Origin: Chitinophagaceae bacterium | GTDB lineage: Bacteria; Bacteroidota; Bacteroidia; Chitinophagales; Chitinophagaceae | Length of the DNA: 64,000 nucleotides | Assembly: GCA_947374225.1 (NCBI GenBank) | Contig: CANCAY010000002.1 | Location: 124,001 to 188,000, forward strand | Direction of reading: 5' to 3' | Part shown: positions 45,480 to 54,069 of the stretch, piece by piece | Numbering within the stretch: the first letter of the stretch is position 1 | Layout: each line of letters starts with the position of its first letter | Notes under the pieces: model-generated | Databases searched by the model: none | What the model was told of the DNA's origin: nothing | Seen by the model: the letters and a program-made list of their open reading frames with translations, nothing else | Translations under genes and position numbers: made by a program

Positions 45480-46062
45480 ATCTTTTTTCATAATTGTTTT
45501 GGTAGGATTATTGTTTGGGCTGGCATGTAATAGTCCATTTATCCCTAAGCATAAGGGATATCAAAGTATGGAGTTTCCTAAAAAAAATTATGCAATTTTT
45601 AATAAGCCTAACTATCCATATACTTTCGAGTTTCCTGTGTATGCTCAAATAGACGACCAGGTTGCTTATTTTGGTACAGACAAGAAAAAAGATGCATGGT
45701 TAAATATGCGTTTCCCTAATTATGGCGCTACTTTATACATTAGTTATAATAAGATTACTAAACCTAGTATGATTGACACTCTAGTTAGAGATGCATATAC
45801 TTTTGCAAATAACCATAATAATAAAGCTTCTTTTATAGAAGACTCTTCCTTTAGTAACTCAAATGGTGTCAGAGGGGTGTTTTTTCATATAGGCGGGGAT
45901 GTGGCTACCAGTTATCAGTTTTTTGTAACCGACTCAAGTCGTCATTTCTTTAGAGGGGCGCTTTATTTTGATACTACCCCGAATGAGGACTCTTTAGCGC
46001 CCATAAATGCTTTTTTGTTTAAAGACATGCAACACCTTGTGAATAGTTTTCGTTGGAAATAA
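45472..46062 (+). CDS. gldD: Gliding motility lipoprotein GldD
   Basis: A 196-residue lipoprotein (lipobox GLAC, Cys about 19) with the GldD pattern: PFIPKHKGYQSMEFPKKNYAIF, YPYTFEFPVYAQI, WLNMRFPNYGATLYISY, and a late FFVTDSSRHFFRGALYF. GldD is essential for gliding in F. johnsoniae and widespread in Bacteroidota. It overlaps gldE by 8 nt, so translation is coupled. Confidence 0.92.
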   Translation: MYKSFFIIVLVGLLFGLACNSPFIPKHKGYQSMEFPKKNYAIFNKPNYPYTFEFPVYAQIDDQVAYFGTDKKKDAWLNMRFPNYGATLYISYNKITKPSMIDTLVRDAYTFANNHNNKASFIEDSSFSNSNGVRGVFFHIGGDVATSYQFFVTDSSRHFFRGALYFDTTPNEDSLAPINAFLFKDMQHLVNSFRWK

Positions 46063-46065
46063 AAC

Positions 46066-46073
46066 TATCTTTG
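46066..46073 (+). promoter_or_regulatory. -7 box (TATCTTTG) for the DUF3109 gene
   Basis: Exact TAnnTTTG match, 16 bp before the ATG at 46090, directly after the gldD stop. Confidence 0.5.
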
Positions 46074-46089
46074 CTAAATAATTCAAATT

Positions 46090-46674
46090 ATGATTGCTAT
46101 TGATAACGTTTTGGTAAGTGACCAAGTAGTTGAGGAACAGTTTGTTTGTGACCTGACTAAATGTAAGGGTGGGTGCTGCGAGGACGGCGATGCCGGGGCT
46201 CCGTTAGAGAATCAGGAGAAAGAATACGTGAAAGAGTTTTATGCTATTGTTGAGCCTTATATGACCAAAGAAGGCATCAAGGAAGTCAAACAAGTTGGCC
46301 AGTTTTTATATGATCGAGAATTTGGCTGGGTAACACCTACTATTGATGGTAAAATTTGCGCATATGGTTACCATGACAAAGAGGGTATTATTAAGTGTGC
46401 TTTTGAGCAGGCTTATAATGACGGCAAAATTCCTTGGAAAAAACCAATAAGCTGTCATTTGTTCCCAATCCGATTGTCTAAAAGTAAGGCAGACCCAGAT
46501 ATTGAATATATGAACTACGAGCCAAGAGAGGATTTGTGTAAGGCTGCCTGTTCATTAGGGGTTAAATTAAAAGTACCAGCTTATCAATTTTTAAAGGAAT
46601 CCATTATTCGTAAATACGGTGAAGAATTCTATGAAGCCCTAGACGCTACAGCTAAGCACCTTAAAGAGAAATAA
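46090..46674 (+). CDS. DUF3109 family Cys-rich protein
   Basis: A 194-residue cytoplasmic protein with the DUF3109 Cys pattern: FVCDLTKCKGGCCEDGDAGAPL near the start, then KICAYGYH, IKCAFEQAY, SCHLFPIRL and DLCKAACSLG. Eight or more conserved Cys suggest a bound metal or Fe-S cluster, and the pattern recalls YkgJ-type zinc/iron-cluster proteins. Function not known. The gene is next to the Fe-S protein gene lutB, 28 bp away. Confidence 0.85.
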   Translation: MIAIDNVLVSDQVVEEQFVCDLTKCKGGCCEDGDAGAPLENQEKEYVKEFYAIVEPYMTKEGIKEVKQVGQFLYDREFGWVTPTIDGKICAYGYHDKEGIIKCAFEQAYNDGKIPWKKPISCHLFPIRLSKSKADPDIEYMNYEPREDLCKAACSLGVKLKVPAYQFLKESIIRKYGEEFYEALDATAKHLKEK

Positions 46675-46689
46675 TTAGTAATTAATATT

Positions 46690-46697
46690 TAGTTTTG
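46690..46697 (+). promoter_or_regulatory. -7 box (TAGTTTTG) abutting lutB
   Basis: Exact TAnnTTTG match ending 5 bp before the lutB ATG, so a transcript from here would be nearly leaderless. Confidence 0.45.
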
Positions 46698-46702
46698 ACC
46701 TA

Positions 46703-48085
46703 ATGGAAAGTATCTACTCAGAATCATTTAAAGCAAAAAGTACCGCTAAGGCAATTGATTTAGACCATCGAAAAAAAATCAATTTCAATATTAGCAAGTA
46801 CAATGCCGTGGTTCCAAAGGGTAAGTTGCAGTTCCCTAATTTGCCACGCGTTAAAGAATTAGCTAAGAATAAAAAATGGGAAGCCATTGAGCATTTGGAT
46901 TTATACCTAACTCAATTTGAAGACCAAATTACCAAAAGAGGTGCCAAGGTTTTTTGGGCAGAGGATAGCGAACAAGCTTTAAATTTTATTGGAGACATTT
47001 GTAAAGAGAAATCTTGCAAATCTATCGTGAAGAGTAAGAGTATGGTTACGGAAGAGATTCATTTGAATGGTTATCTTGCATCTATCGGAGTAGAAAGTGT
47101 TGAAACGGATTTGGGCGAGTATATTCAACAAATGGATGGGGAAGCACCTTATCATATTGTTACTCCTGCCATGCATAAAAGCAAAGAGGATGTTGCTAAA
47201 TTATTTGCAGAACATTTGGGAACGGATATTAATTTAACCCCCGAAGAGTTAACCTTAGTCGCAAGAAAAAATTTAAGAGAAAAATATACGCAAGCTGAAA
47301 TAGGAGTTACAGGTGCTAATTTTATTTTATCAGATATTGGCGGTATTGCGTTGACTGAAAATGAAGGTAATGCAAGACTTTCAGCTGCCTGGCCTAAAAC
47401 ACATATTGTAATAGTTGGTATTGAAAAAGTAATTCCGTCCATGACAGACTTAGGTTTGTTTTGGCCCCTGCTTGCAACATTTGGCACAGGTCAACAAGTA
47501 ACTGTCTACAATAGTATTATTACTGGTCCTAGACAAGCGGGTGAAACAGATGGTCCAGAAGAAATGTATGTAATTCTACTTGACAATGGTCGCACAGAAC
47601 TATTAGCAAATGCCAAAAGTAGAGAAGCGCTTTATTGTATACGATGCGGCGCTTGTTTAAATGCTTGTCCTGTTTATAAAAATATTGGAGGGCATGCTTA
47701 CGACACAACTTATAGTGGTCCCATTGGAAGTGTCATTACACCTCATCTTAGGGGAATGCACGACTATCATCATTTAAGTGATGCGTCAAGCTTGTGTGGT
47801 AATTGCACAGAAGTTTGCCCTGTGAAAATCAACCTGCATGAATTATTATTAGAGAACAGAAGAGAAGCGGTCGTGTCAGGAGAAAGTACTTATGCAGAAA
47901 AATTTGCCTGGAAAATGTGGAAGCAAGCTTCCTTAAGTAGGATGATTATGAACCAAGGTAATGCTACCATTAAGAATTGGGTAATCAATAAAATGTTCAA
48001 GGGCTGGAGCAATCAAAGAGCTCCTTTGGAATTCCCTAAAAAAACATTCAATCAATTATATAGGGAGTCGCAAATTAGAAAGTAA
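46703..48085 (+). CDS. lutB: LutB-like iron-sulfur protein (lactate utilisation)
   Basis: A 460-residue protein. It has an N-terminal LUD domain (about 60-295; SKSMVTEEIHLNGYLASIGVESVETDLGEYI, GITGANFILSDIGGIALTENEGN-like region) and a C-terminal ferredoxin part with two cluster motifs (IRCGACLNACPVYK; LCGNCTEVCPVKI). In Bacillus, LutABC oxidises L-lactate. No lutA or lutC is adjacent, so the partners are elsewhere or the role differs. Ends 5 bp from the convergent DMT gene, with no terminator between. Confidence 0.9.
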   Translation: MESIYSESFKAKSTAKAIDLDHRKKINFNISKYNAVVPKGKLQFPNLPRVKELAKNKKWEAIEHLDLYLTQFEDQITKRGAKVFWAEDSEQALNFIGDICKEKSCKSIVKSKSMVTEEIHLNGYLASIGVESVETDLGEYIQQMDGEAPYHIVTPAMHKSKEDVAKLFAEHLGTDINLTPEELTLVARKNLREKYTQAEIGVTGANFILSDIGGIALTENEGNARLSAAWPKTHIVIVGIEKVIPSMTDLGLFWPLLATFGTGQQVTVYNSIITGPRQAGETDGPEEMYVILLDNGRTELLANAKSREALYCIRCGACLNACPVYKNIGGHAYDTTYSGPIGSVITPHLRGMHDYHHLSDASSLCGNCTEVCPVKINLHELLLENRREAVVSGESTYAEKFAWKMWKQASLSRMIMNQGNATIKNWVINKMFKGWSNQRAPLEFPKKTFNQLYRESQIRK

Positions 48086-48090
48086 TAATC

Positions 48091-49017
48091 TTACATTCCG
48101 TCAGCGTCTGCAACTGCTTTAACAGGATCCTTCTGTTTCTTCAAGCTATAGTTTACTAAGTACACACCAATAAGAGTGCATATAGTTCCAACAATACTAT
48201 TCCATGTCATGTCTTCCTTTAAAAGTAAAGAGCCTACCCATATTGCAACAATAGGATTGATATAAGCATATAAAGAAGCAATAGCTGGCTGTAAGTGCTT
48301 CATGGTATAGATGAAGGAGATGAAGGCAAATACAGAGCCCCCAATAACCATGTACACAATCACACCCCAAGAGATGGCAGGTATTTTATGTAATGGTATA
48401 TAGTCGCCAGTATATAAAGTAAAAAGTCCCATTGTGATGGCGCTAATCAACATTTGCCAACCAATAGAATAGTAGGCATTCAAGTCAATTTTATTTCTAG
48501 AAATAATAATGGACCCAACACTCCAAGTGAGCATTGCAAACATAGATAATGCCACTCCAAATGCATAATGCGTTCCATGCACTTGCAGGCTGTCTTTATA
48601 AAAAATAAATCCAATTCCTAAAAGTCCTAAAAATAATCCTATTAAAGTCTGAGGCGTAATTTTTATAGCTTTAAAATAGAAGCGCTCTATAAGTACTACC
48701 GACAATGGATACAGCGCTGCTATTAAAGCCGCTAAACCGCTTGTTATAAATTGTAAACCATAAGTTGCAATTCCATTGGAAGATACAAACATTAAAAAAG
48801 CCATCGGAATTAACCATAGAAATTGCTTTTTAGTGGGAAGCCCTTCTCCTCTTAGTAAGAAGAAACTGATATAAATACTACCCCCTAAAAATTGACGAAT
48901 ACTAGCTAGTTCAAAAGCGGGCATATGGGAAATTCCCATTTTGCTTGCTACCCAAGTAGTGCCCCACACAATGCTGGTAACACTAAGGGCTAAGTATGCT
49001 TTTTTTTGATTCGACAT
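48091..49017 (-). CDS. EamA/DMT superfamily transporter
   Basis: A 308-residue membrane protein with ten predicted helices in two EamA repeats. The first starts AYLALSVTSIVWGTTWVASKMG; the second has FGVALSMFAMLTWSVGSIIISRNK. The conserved end is YAYINPIVAIWVGSLLLKEDMTWNSIVGTICTLIGVYLVN. DMT carriers export amino acids or metabolites; the substrate is unknown. It follows purH by 18 bp on the same strand. Confidence 0.92.
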   Translation of the reverse strand: MSNQKKAYLALSVTSIVWGTTWVASKMGISHMPAFELASIRQFLGGSIYISFFLLRGEGLPTKKQFLWLIPMAFLMFVSSNGIATYGLQFITSGLAALIAALYPLSVVLIERFYFKAIKITPQTLIGLFLGLLGIGFIFYKDSLQVHGTHYAFGVALSMFAMLTWSVGSIIISRNKIDLNAYYSIGWQMLISAITMGLFTLYTGDYIPLHKIPAISWGVIVYMVIGGSVFAFISFIYTMKHLQPAIASLYAYINPIVAIWVGSLLLKEDMTWNSIVGTICTLIGVYLVNYSLKKQKDPVKAVADADGM

Positions 49018-49035
49018 TAAATATTCAATTCTTTT

Positions 49036-50520
49036 TTAGTGTTTGAAATGTCTTAATCCAGTCATCACCATTGCTAGGTTATTGGCTACGCAATAAGCAA
49101 TGCTATCCTTGTCTCTAACAGATCCTCCTGGTTGAATATATGCTTCAATGCCTTCCTCGTGTGCAATTTTAACACAGTCGTCAAAAGGGAAAAACGCATC
49201 AGACGCTAAAGCCGCACCCTTCAATTCAAAATTAAATTGTTTTGCTTTTTCAATAGCGTGTCTTAAGGCGTCCACTCTTGATGTTTGTCCACAACCCTTT
49301 CCAACTAATTGCTTGTTTTTAATTAAAGCAATAGCATTGCTTTTCAAATGCTTGCAAATAATATTACCAAACACAAGGTCTTCTTTTTCAGAAGCCGTGC
49401 ATGGTCTTGTACCTACTTCGTCCCAGTTGGTATAATTTCCGGTATCTAATCCTTGTTCTAAAGTTCCGTTTAAAATAGACTTTTGTTGTGTTGGCTTGAA
49501 AGCAACGCCTTCTTTGCTTTGTAATAAGATTCTATTTTTCTTAGCAGCTAGAATTGTTAATGCTTCGGCGTCAAATGCCGGTGCTATTAATACTTCAAAA
49601 AATATTTCTTGAATGGCTTCTGCAGTTGCTTTGTCAATTGTACCATTGGTTACCAAAACCCCACCAAATGCACTTTCCGGGTCTCCTGCTAATGCGGCAT
49701 GCCAACTTTCGTTAACAGTAGATCTTTGCGAAACACCACAAACATTGGTATGTTTAATAATAGCAAAACTTGTTTTTGGTAAATCTCCAATTAATGCAAT
49801 CGCTGCGTCAACGTCCACTAAATTATTATAAGATAATTCCTTGCCATTCAGCTGGGTGAACCAGTTTTCTAAATTGCCGTAGAATGTTGCTATTTGATGT
49901 GGATTCTCGCCGTATCTCAAAACTTTCCCAGATGCTGGATTAAAGTAATTACTTATTGCAATATCATAATGCATCACTACTTCAAATGCTTTGGCAGCAA
50001 ATGACTTGCGTTGTTCTATTGTGGTTGTCCCTTTTTGGTCTATTAACAATTGGTTTAATTTGCTATAATCGTCTTTAGCAGATAATACCACTAAATCGCG
50101 GAAATTTTTTGCAGCTGCTCTAATCATAGAAGGTCCGCCAATATCTATCTTCTCAATGATCAATTTTTCTTCGTCTGTAGTTCTTAAAGTTTCTTCAAAT
50201 GGATATAAGTCAACAATTACTAAGTCTAATTCAGGAATTTTATATTGTGCCATTTCCTGCAAGTCTTGCGCTTCATAGCGACGACCTAAAATACCTCCAA
50301 AAACAGAAGGGTGCAATGTTTTTACACGACCTCCTAAAATAGAAGGATAGCCTGTCACAGACTCTACAGATACACAAGGAATCCCTAATTCTTCTAAAAA
50401 TTTCTGGGTTCCGCCAGTAGAATAGATGGTTATTCCTAGTTGATGCAAAGTTCTTGCTAATGGTTCTAAACCGTCTTTGTAAAAAACGGAGATAAGGGCT
50501 GCTTGTATTTTCTTTTCCAT
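49036..50520 (-). CDS. purH: Bifunctional AICAR transformylase / IMP cyclohydrolase
   Basis: A 494-residue enzyme for the last two steps of IMP synthesis. The N-terminal IMP cyclohydrolase part has ALISVFYKDGLEPLA, STGGTQKFLEE, GRVKTLHPSVFGGILGRR and IDIGGPSMIRAAAKN. The transformylase part has LRYGENPHQ, KHTNVCGV, ESAFGGVL and the C-terminal ALASDAFFPFDD and QPGGSVRD. The frame is open 27 codons further upstream, but ATG 50520 gives the family start; the extension has no similarity. Slightly shorter than E. coli PurH, no domain missing. Confidence 0.97.
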   Translation of the reverse strand: MEKKIQAALISVFYKDGLEPLARTLHQLGITIYSTGGTQKFLEELGIPCVSVESVTGYPSILGGRVKTLHPSVFGGILGRRYEAQDLQEMAQYKIPELDLVIVDLYPFEETLRTTDEEKLIIEKIDIGGPSMIRAAAKNFRDLVVLSAKDDYSKLNQLLIDQKGTTTIEQRKSFAAKAFEVVMHYDIAISNYFNPASGKVLRYGENPHQIATFYGNLENWFTQLNGKELSYNNLVDVDAAIALIGDLPKTSFAIIKHTNVCGVSQRSTVNESWHAALAGDPESAFGGVLVTNGTIDKATAEAIQEIFFEVLIAPAFDAEALTILAAKKNRILLQSKEGVAFKPTQQKSILNGTLEQGLDTGNYTNWDEVGTRPCTASEKEDLVFGNIICKHLKSNAIALIKNKQLVGKGCGQTSRVDALRHAIEKAKQFNFELKGAALASDAFFPFDDCVKIAHEEGIEAYIQPGGSVRDKDSIAYCVANNLAMVMTGLRHFKH

Positions 50521-50573
50521 ATGTAAAGGTAGGTCCTTCTGCTTTTTTGAAATCCGCTCATTTTCCACAAAAA

Positions 50574-51863
50574 TCACAAGAGGCTGAATAACTTTAGGCA
50601 AAAATGGACAGTTGCTATTAAAAAGACTACAAATAATAGGCGAGCTTGCTTTTTAAGAATCCATAAATAAAGCAAAAGCAGGTAAATATAATAGGCAAGG
50701 GCGTCCCATTTTGTCATATATAGCATAGGCGCCTCATAGGGCGACAATTGATACACAAAACTTACAATATGATTTAGCCAAATCATAAAAGCTTGAATTA
50801 CTTTGCCAATTAGTAGGGGTAAGTTGAAATAATTAGGAGTGAGCAGAAGCATTAACAGTGCATACAATAATACAGTACTTAAGGGTACCATTATAAAATT
50901 GCTAATTATTACTAATCCCGATATTTGATGGAAGTGATAAATTAAAATTGGCATTGTAGTAATTTGAGCTGCGATGGTTATGGATAAATTACTCCAGCAA
51001 AAATTCAAAATGGGATTGTCCATTTTGTTTAAATTATTAAATACGGGGTAAAACAAATGAATGCCAATTACAGCTGCATAAGAGAGCTGTAGTCCTAATT
51101 GATTAATAGAAGCATGGTCAAATAATAATACAATTAAGATGCCTGCTGCAATACTATTTAATGTGTATTGGTGTAGGTTGAACATTTGGCCCGTCAAGTA
51201 AATGGTGAAAAATACACTTGCCCTAACAATAGAGGGACTCGCAAATGCAATAAAAGTATAGGTCCATATTCCAGTTATTAGCATAAAAAACTCTAACCAT
51301 TTGAAAAATAAATGTCGGGGCAGCCACTTAGTAAACTGTGCTAAGTACTGGTAAATAATGTCTAAGTGCATGCCACTAATGGCAATTATATGTATGATGC
51401 CAAGCTGAGTATAGGCTTTAACAATGGACTTGTCTATTGTCCCCTTAACTCCTATTAACATTGCTTGTGCGAAAGCGTTAGCTTCTGAGTGGGGTATGGT
51501 TTGATTTACTTTTTCAACTATTAAAGCTCGTACATTTTTAATAAATGTTTCTGGATAGGGAATAGACAATAGGGAGTATTGCTTAGTAAAAATTGAAATT
51601 GTAAATCCCCATAAAATCAAGATAACATAAATCAATAATCCATGTACATAATTAGAATTTTTATTGGACTGTAATAATGATAGTACAAAAATAGTTGCTG
51701 TAAAAAAGTAAAGTGAGATATAGTCCCTATTCCATTTTGTAGCACTTTGAAATGGGTCTGAAAGTACTGGAATTGTATATGCAATAAATGCCCCCATCAT
51801 CAATAAGCAGGAAATAAATAACATGGGGTGTTCCGACTTCCAATGTTTAAATGATTTATCCAT
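50574..51863 (-). CDS. comEC: Short ComEC/Rec2 competence membrane protein
   Basis: A 429-residue multi-pass protein whose core is the Competence domain. Key segment: AQAMLIGVKGTIDKSIVKAYTQLGIIHIIAISGMHLDII, with later FASPSIVRASVFFTIYLTGQMFN. ComEC forms the inner-membrane DNA channel in transformation. Here the N-terminal OB fold (DUF4131) and the C-terminal metallo-beta-lactamase domain of long ComECs are both absent; only helices flank the core. With comF and radA in the window, DNA uptake is possible but not shown. Confidence 0.86.
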   Translation of the reverse strand: MDKSFKHWKSEHPMLFISCLLMMGAFIAYTIPVLSDPFQSATKWNRDYISLYFFTATIFVLSLLQSNKNSNYVHGLLIYVILILWGFTISIFTKQYSLLSIPYPETFIKNVRALIVEKVNQTIPHSEANAFAQAMLIGVKGTIDKSIVKAYTQLGIIHIIAISGMHLDIIYQYLAQFTKWLPRHLFFKWLEFFMLITGIWTYTFIAFASPSIVRASVFFTIYLTGQMFNLHQYTLNSIAAGILIVLLFDHASINQLGLQLSYAAVIGIHLFYPVFNNLNKMDNPILNFCWSNLSITIAAQITTMPILIYHFHQISGLVIISNFIMVPLSTVLLYALLMLLLTPNYFNLPLLIGKVIQAFMIWLNHIVSFVYQLSPYEAPMLYMTKWDALAYYIYLLLLYLWILKKQARLLFVVFLIATVHFCLKLFSLL

Positions 51864-51909
51864 ATCAAAGGATACGAAAAAAACAATTGTAATAAATTTC
51901 GGTTAATAC

Positions 51910-52611
51910 TTAAGCGCCCATTAAAAAAATCACTAATTTCTTATGCAGTTCTGGTTTATTATTTTTCCAGTAGGCAATATCTGCAGTTTTAATAAATTCG
52001 GAGGGTCCTGTAATGTCAACTCCAACACAAATTCTGGTGTTCGGATGGCAGTTTTGAACAAGGGCCTCTAACATTTGATTGTTTCTATAAGGCGTTTCAA
52101 TAAACAGGTGCGTACAACCTGTTAGTTTAGTATCGGCTTCTAAAGCTTGAATTTTTTTCTTTCTTTCGGCCGCGTCAATTGGCAGGTATCCATGAAATTG
52201 AAATAATTGGCCATTCATGCCGCTAGCCATTAATGATAATAGAATGGAGCTTGGGCCTACATAAGGTTTAACCGTATAGCCTTGTTGTTGTGCAGCAGCT
52301 ACTAATAGTTGACCAGGGTCAGCAATACCTGCACATCCTGCTTCAGACACAATGCCAATATTCTTGCCTTCTTTTAATAATTGAGTGAACGATTTTATTT
52401 GAGCATCCTCTACTTTATGAATGGGTTGCCATATATAATTGTCAATGACCATTTCTTTCCAGATTTTCTTAAAGTAGCGTCTGGTTGTTTTTTCATTTTC
52501 TACAAAAAAGGCATCACATTGCTGTATCCATTTTAGCATGTCTGCGGGTATGGCTTCCCATCCTTCTTCATGCAATAACATGGGTAATAAGTAAACTTTT
52601 CCTTTGCTCAT
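51910..52611 (-). CDS. RsmI-like tetrapyrrole-methylase-fold SAM methyltransferase
   Basis: A 233-residue methyltransferase of the RsmI (16S rRNA C1402 2'-O-methylase) fold: VYLLPMLLHEEG, DAFFVENEKTTRRYFK, NIGIVSEAGCAGIADPGQLLVAAAQQQG and LFIETPYRNNQMLEAL. Canonical RsmI has SDAGTPGISDPG and a longer C-terminal part. This shorter variant with EAGCAG is the second type often seen in Bacteroidota, so the target may differ. Its ATG follows the upstream TAA with no gap. Confidence 0.85.
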   Translation of the reverse strand: MSKGKVYLLPMLLHEEGWEAIPADMLKWIQQCDAFFVENEKTTRRYFKKIWKEMVIDNYIWQPIHKVEDAQIKSFTQLLKEGKNIGIVSEAGCAGIADPGQLLVAAAQQQGYTVKPYVGPSSILLSLMASGMNGQLFQFHGYLPIDAAERKKKIQALEADTKLTGCTHLFIETPYRNNQMLEALVQNCHPNTRICVGVDITGPSEFIKTADIAYWKNNKPELHKKLVIFLMGA

Positions 52612-53373
52612 TTATGCGTTGTCTTTTACTTCCTGTGTGTTTAAATGTGCTGCTATTAACGCGTAAAATGGCGCTGTCATCCAGCCTATTATTGGAACTA
52701 AGTGAATTAAATAAAATAGAATACCATTCCCTATTGGCAAGCCCTTGTGTTCGCTCACATAAGCAGCAGATGCTACTTTACTTTGATCTTCTGTAGCTAA
52801 GCCGTAATCTAGCATTGCATATCCATAAAAATAGCATTCCATTAATATGGTAAATATAGGAGTGAACCATCCAATTACTGGAAGGGAACAAAATAGTACA
52901 ATGGGAATTAAGTAAACAGTCTGCCATAATAAATTAGTAAGACTTAGTCGGATGGCTCTAAATACTAATTTTCTGTAAGCTTTTGCCTTGAAAATAAAAA
53001 CTTCGTTTTGTTGAATGGCAACCACTCTTAAATGCAGGTAGGAAAAGAAGGGCGCAAATAAAACCAACAATATAAACTTGAATAAAGCAAAATAAAACAT
53101 GAGCAAAGTAAACCAAAGCCAGAAGCTTCCCATAGTAATGAAAAAGCCAAGCCAGTCACTATTCATGCTGTCTACCCAGCTTTTCAATCCTGTTTTTAAA
53201 ATAATCCATTCAATAAAAAAACTAGAACTCTGGCTAAAATAGTTCATGCCAATTACAAAAAGGAATGCATAAATAATACCAGGCACAATCATCCATCTCC
53301 ATAATTTATGTTGTAGTATAAATTGGTGTGCACTAAAATAGGCACGAAAAGATAAGATGAGTTCTTTTAACAC
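52612..53373 (-). CDS. EI24 domain membrane protein (CysZ-like)
   Basis: A 253-residue inner-membrane protein with about four to six helices and the EI24/CysZ look (FRAYFSAHQFILQHKLWRWMIVPG, WFTPIFTILMECYFYGYAMLDY, GNGILFYLIHLVPIIGWMTAPFYALIAAHL). CysZ transports sulfate in E. coli, but many EI24 proteins in Bacteroidota are uncharacterised. The start is GTG, overlapping the upp stop by one base (TAGTG); the stop abuts the RsmI-like gene. Confidence 0.85.
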   Translation of the reverse strand: MLKELILSFRAYFSAHQFILQHKLWRWMIVPGIIYAFLFVIGMNYFSQSSSFFIEWIILKTGLKSWVDSMNSDWLGFFITMGSFWLWFTLLMFYFALFKFILLVLFAPFFSYLHLRVVAIQQNEVFIFKAKAYRKLVFRAIRLSLTNLLWQTVYLIPIVLFCSLPVIGWFTPIFTILMECYFYGYAMLDYGLATEDQSKVASAAYVSEHKGLPIGNGILFYLIHLVPIIGWMTAPFYALIAAHLNTQEVKDNA

Positions 53374-54026
53374 TATGATTGCATTTTAGTTCCATAAGCT
53401 AAGTCTCCGGCGTCTCCAAGACCTGGTACGATATAGCTCTTATCATTTAGTATGTCGTCAATGTCGCCACACCATATTGGAATATTTTTTCCTAAAGCGG
53501 CTTCTACTGTTTCAATCCCCTTTTTGCTTGCAATAGCAACGGCAATATGAATTTCTTTTGGCTTTTGCGTTTTTGTTATAGCTTGAATGGTCTCTACTAA
53601 GGAAGCGCCTGTTGCTAACATTGGGTCAGCTAATATTAAAATTCTGTTGTTTAAATCAGGGCAGCTTAAATATTCAATACTAATTTCAAAACTTCCATCA
53701 TCATGATGCTTGCGATAGGCTGATATAAAAGCATTATCTGCTTTATCAAAGTAGTTTAACATGCCTTGATGCAATGGCAGTCCTGCTCTTAAAATAGTAG
53801 CTAAAACGGGTTGCTCTGCTAATACCTTGGATGCATGTTGTCCAAGCGGGGTTGTTACATTATTAATTTTACTAAGCATATGCTTACTCATTTCGTAAGC
53901 AATTACTTCTCCAATACGCTCAATATTCTTTCTAAAACGCATCCTATCATTCTGAACAGTTACGTCTCTTAATTCTGAAATCCAATTACTTACCAAACTG
54001 TGGTTTTCGCTTAAATTATGAACCAT
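53373..54026 (-). CDS. upp: Uracil phosphoribosyltransferase
   Basis: A 217-residue salvage enzyme making UMP from uracil and PRPP. The PRPP loop is ILADPMLATGASLVETI; also visible are TILRAGLPLHQGML and the C-terminal uracil site VPGLGDAGDLAYGT. Complete. A TAGTTTTG -7 box lies on the minus strand at 54044-54051, 17 bp before the ATG. It is upstream of and coupled to the EI24 gene. Confidence 0.96.
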   Translation of the reverse strand: MVHNLSENHSLVSNWISELRDVTVQNDRMRFRKNIERIGEVIAYEMSKHMLSKINNVTTPLGQHASKVLAEQPVLATILRAGLPLHQGMLNYFDKADNAFISAYRKHHDDGSFEISIEYLSCPDLNNRILILADPMLATGASLVETIQAITKTQKPKEIHIAVAIASKKGIETVEAALGKNIPIWCGDIDDILNDKSYIVPGLGDAGDLAYGTKMQS

Positions 54027-54043
54027 GCTTTCCTATTTTTAAT

Positions 54044-54051
54044 CAAAACTA
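54044..54051 (-). promoter_or_regulatory. -7 box (TAGTTTTG on minus strand) for upp
   Basis: The plus strand reads CAAAACTA, an exact complement of TAnnTTTG, 17 bp before the upp ATG. It is placed between the adenine deaminase stop and upp, so upp can be transcribed separately from ade. Confidence 0.5.
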
Positions 54052-54069
54052 AGTTTCTTAAAGCCATTT

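Noticed and set aside
50521-50601. 27-codon N-terminal extension of purH
   Set aside because: It would overlap comEC and carries no family similarity; the PurH fold starts right at the internal ATG 50520.
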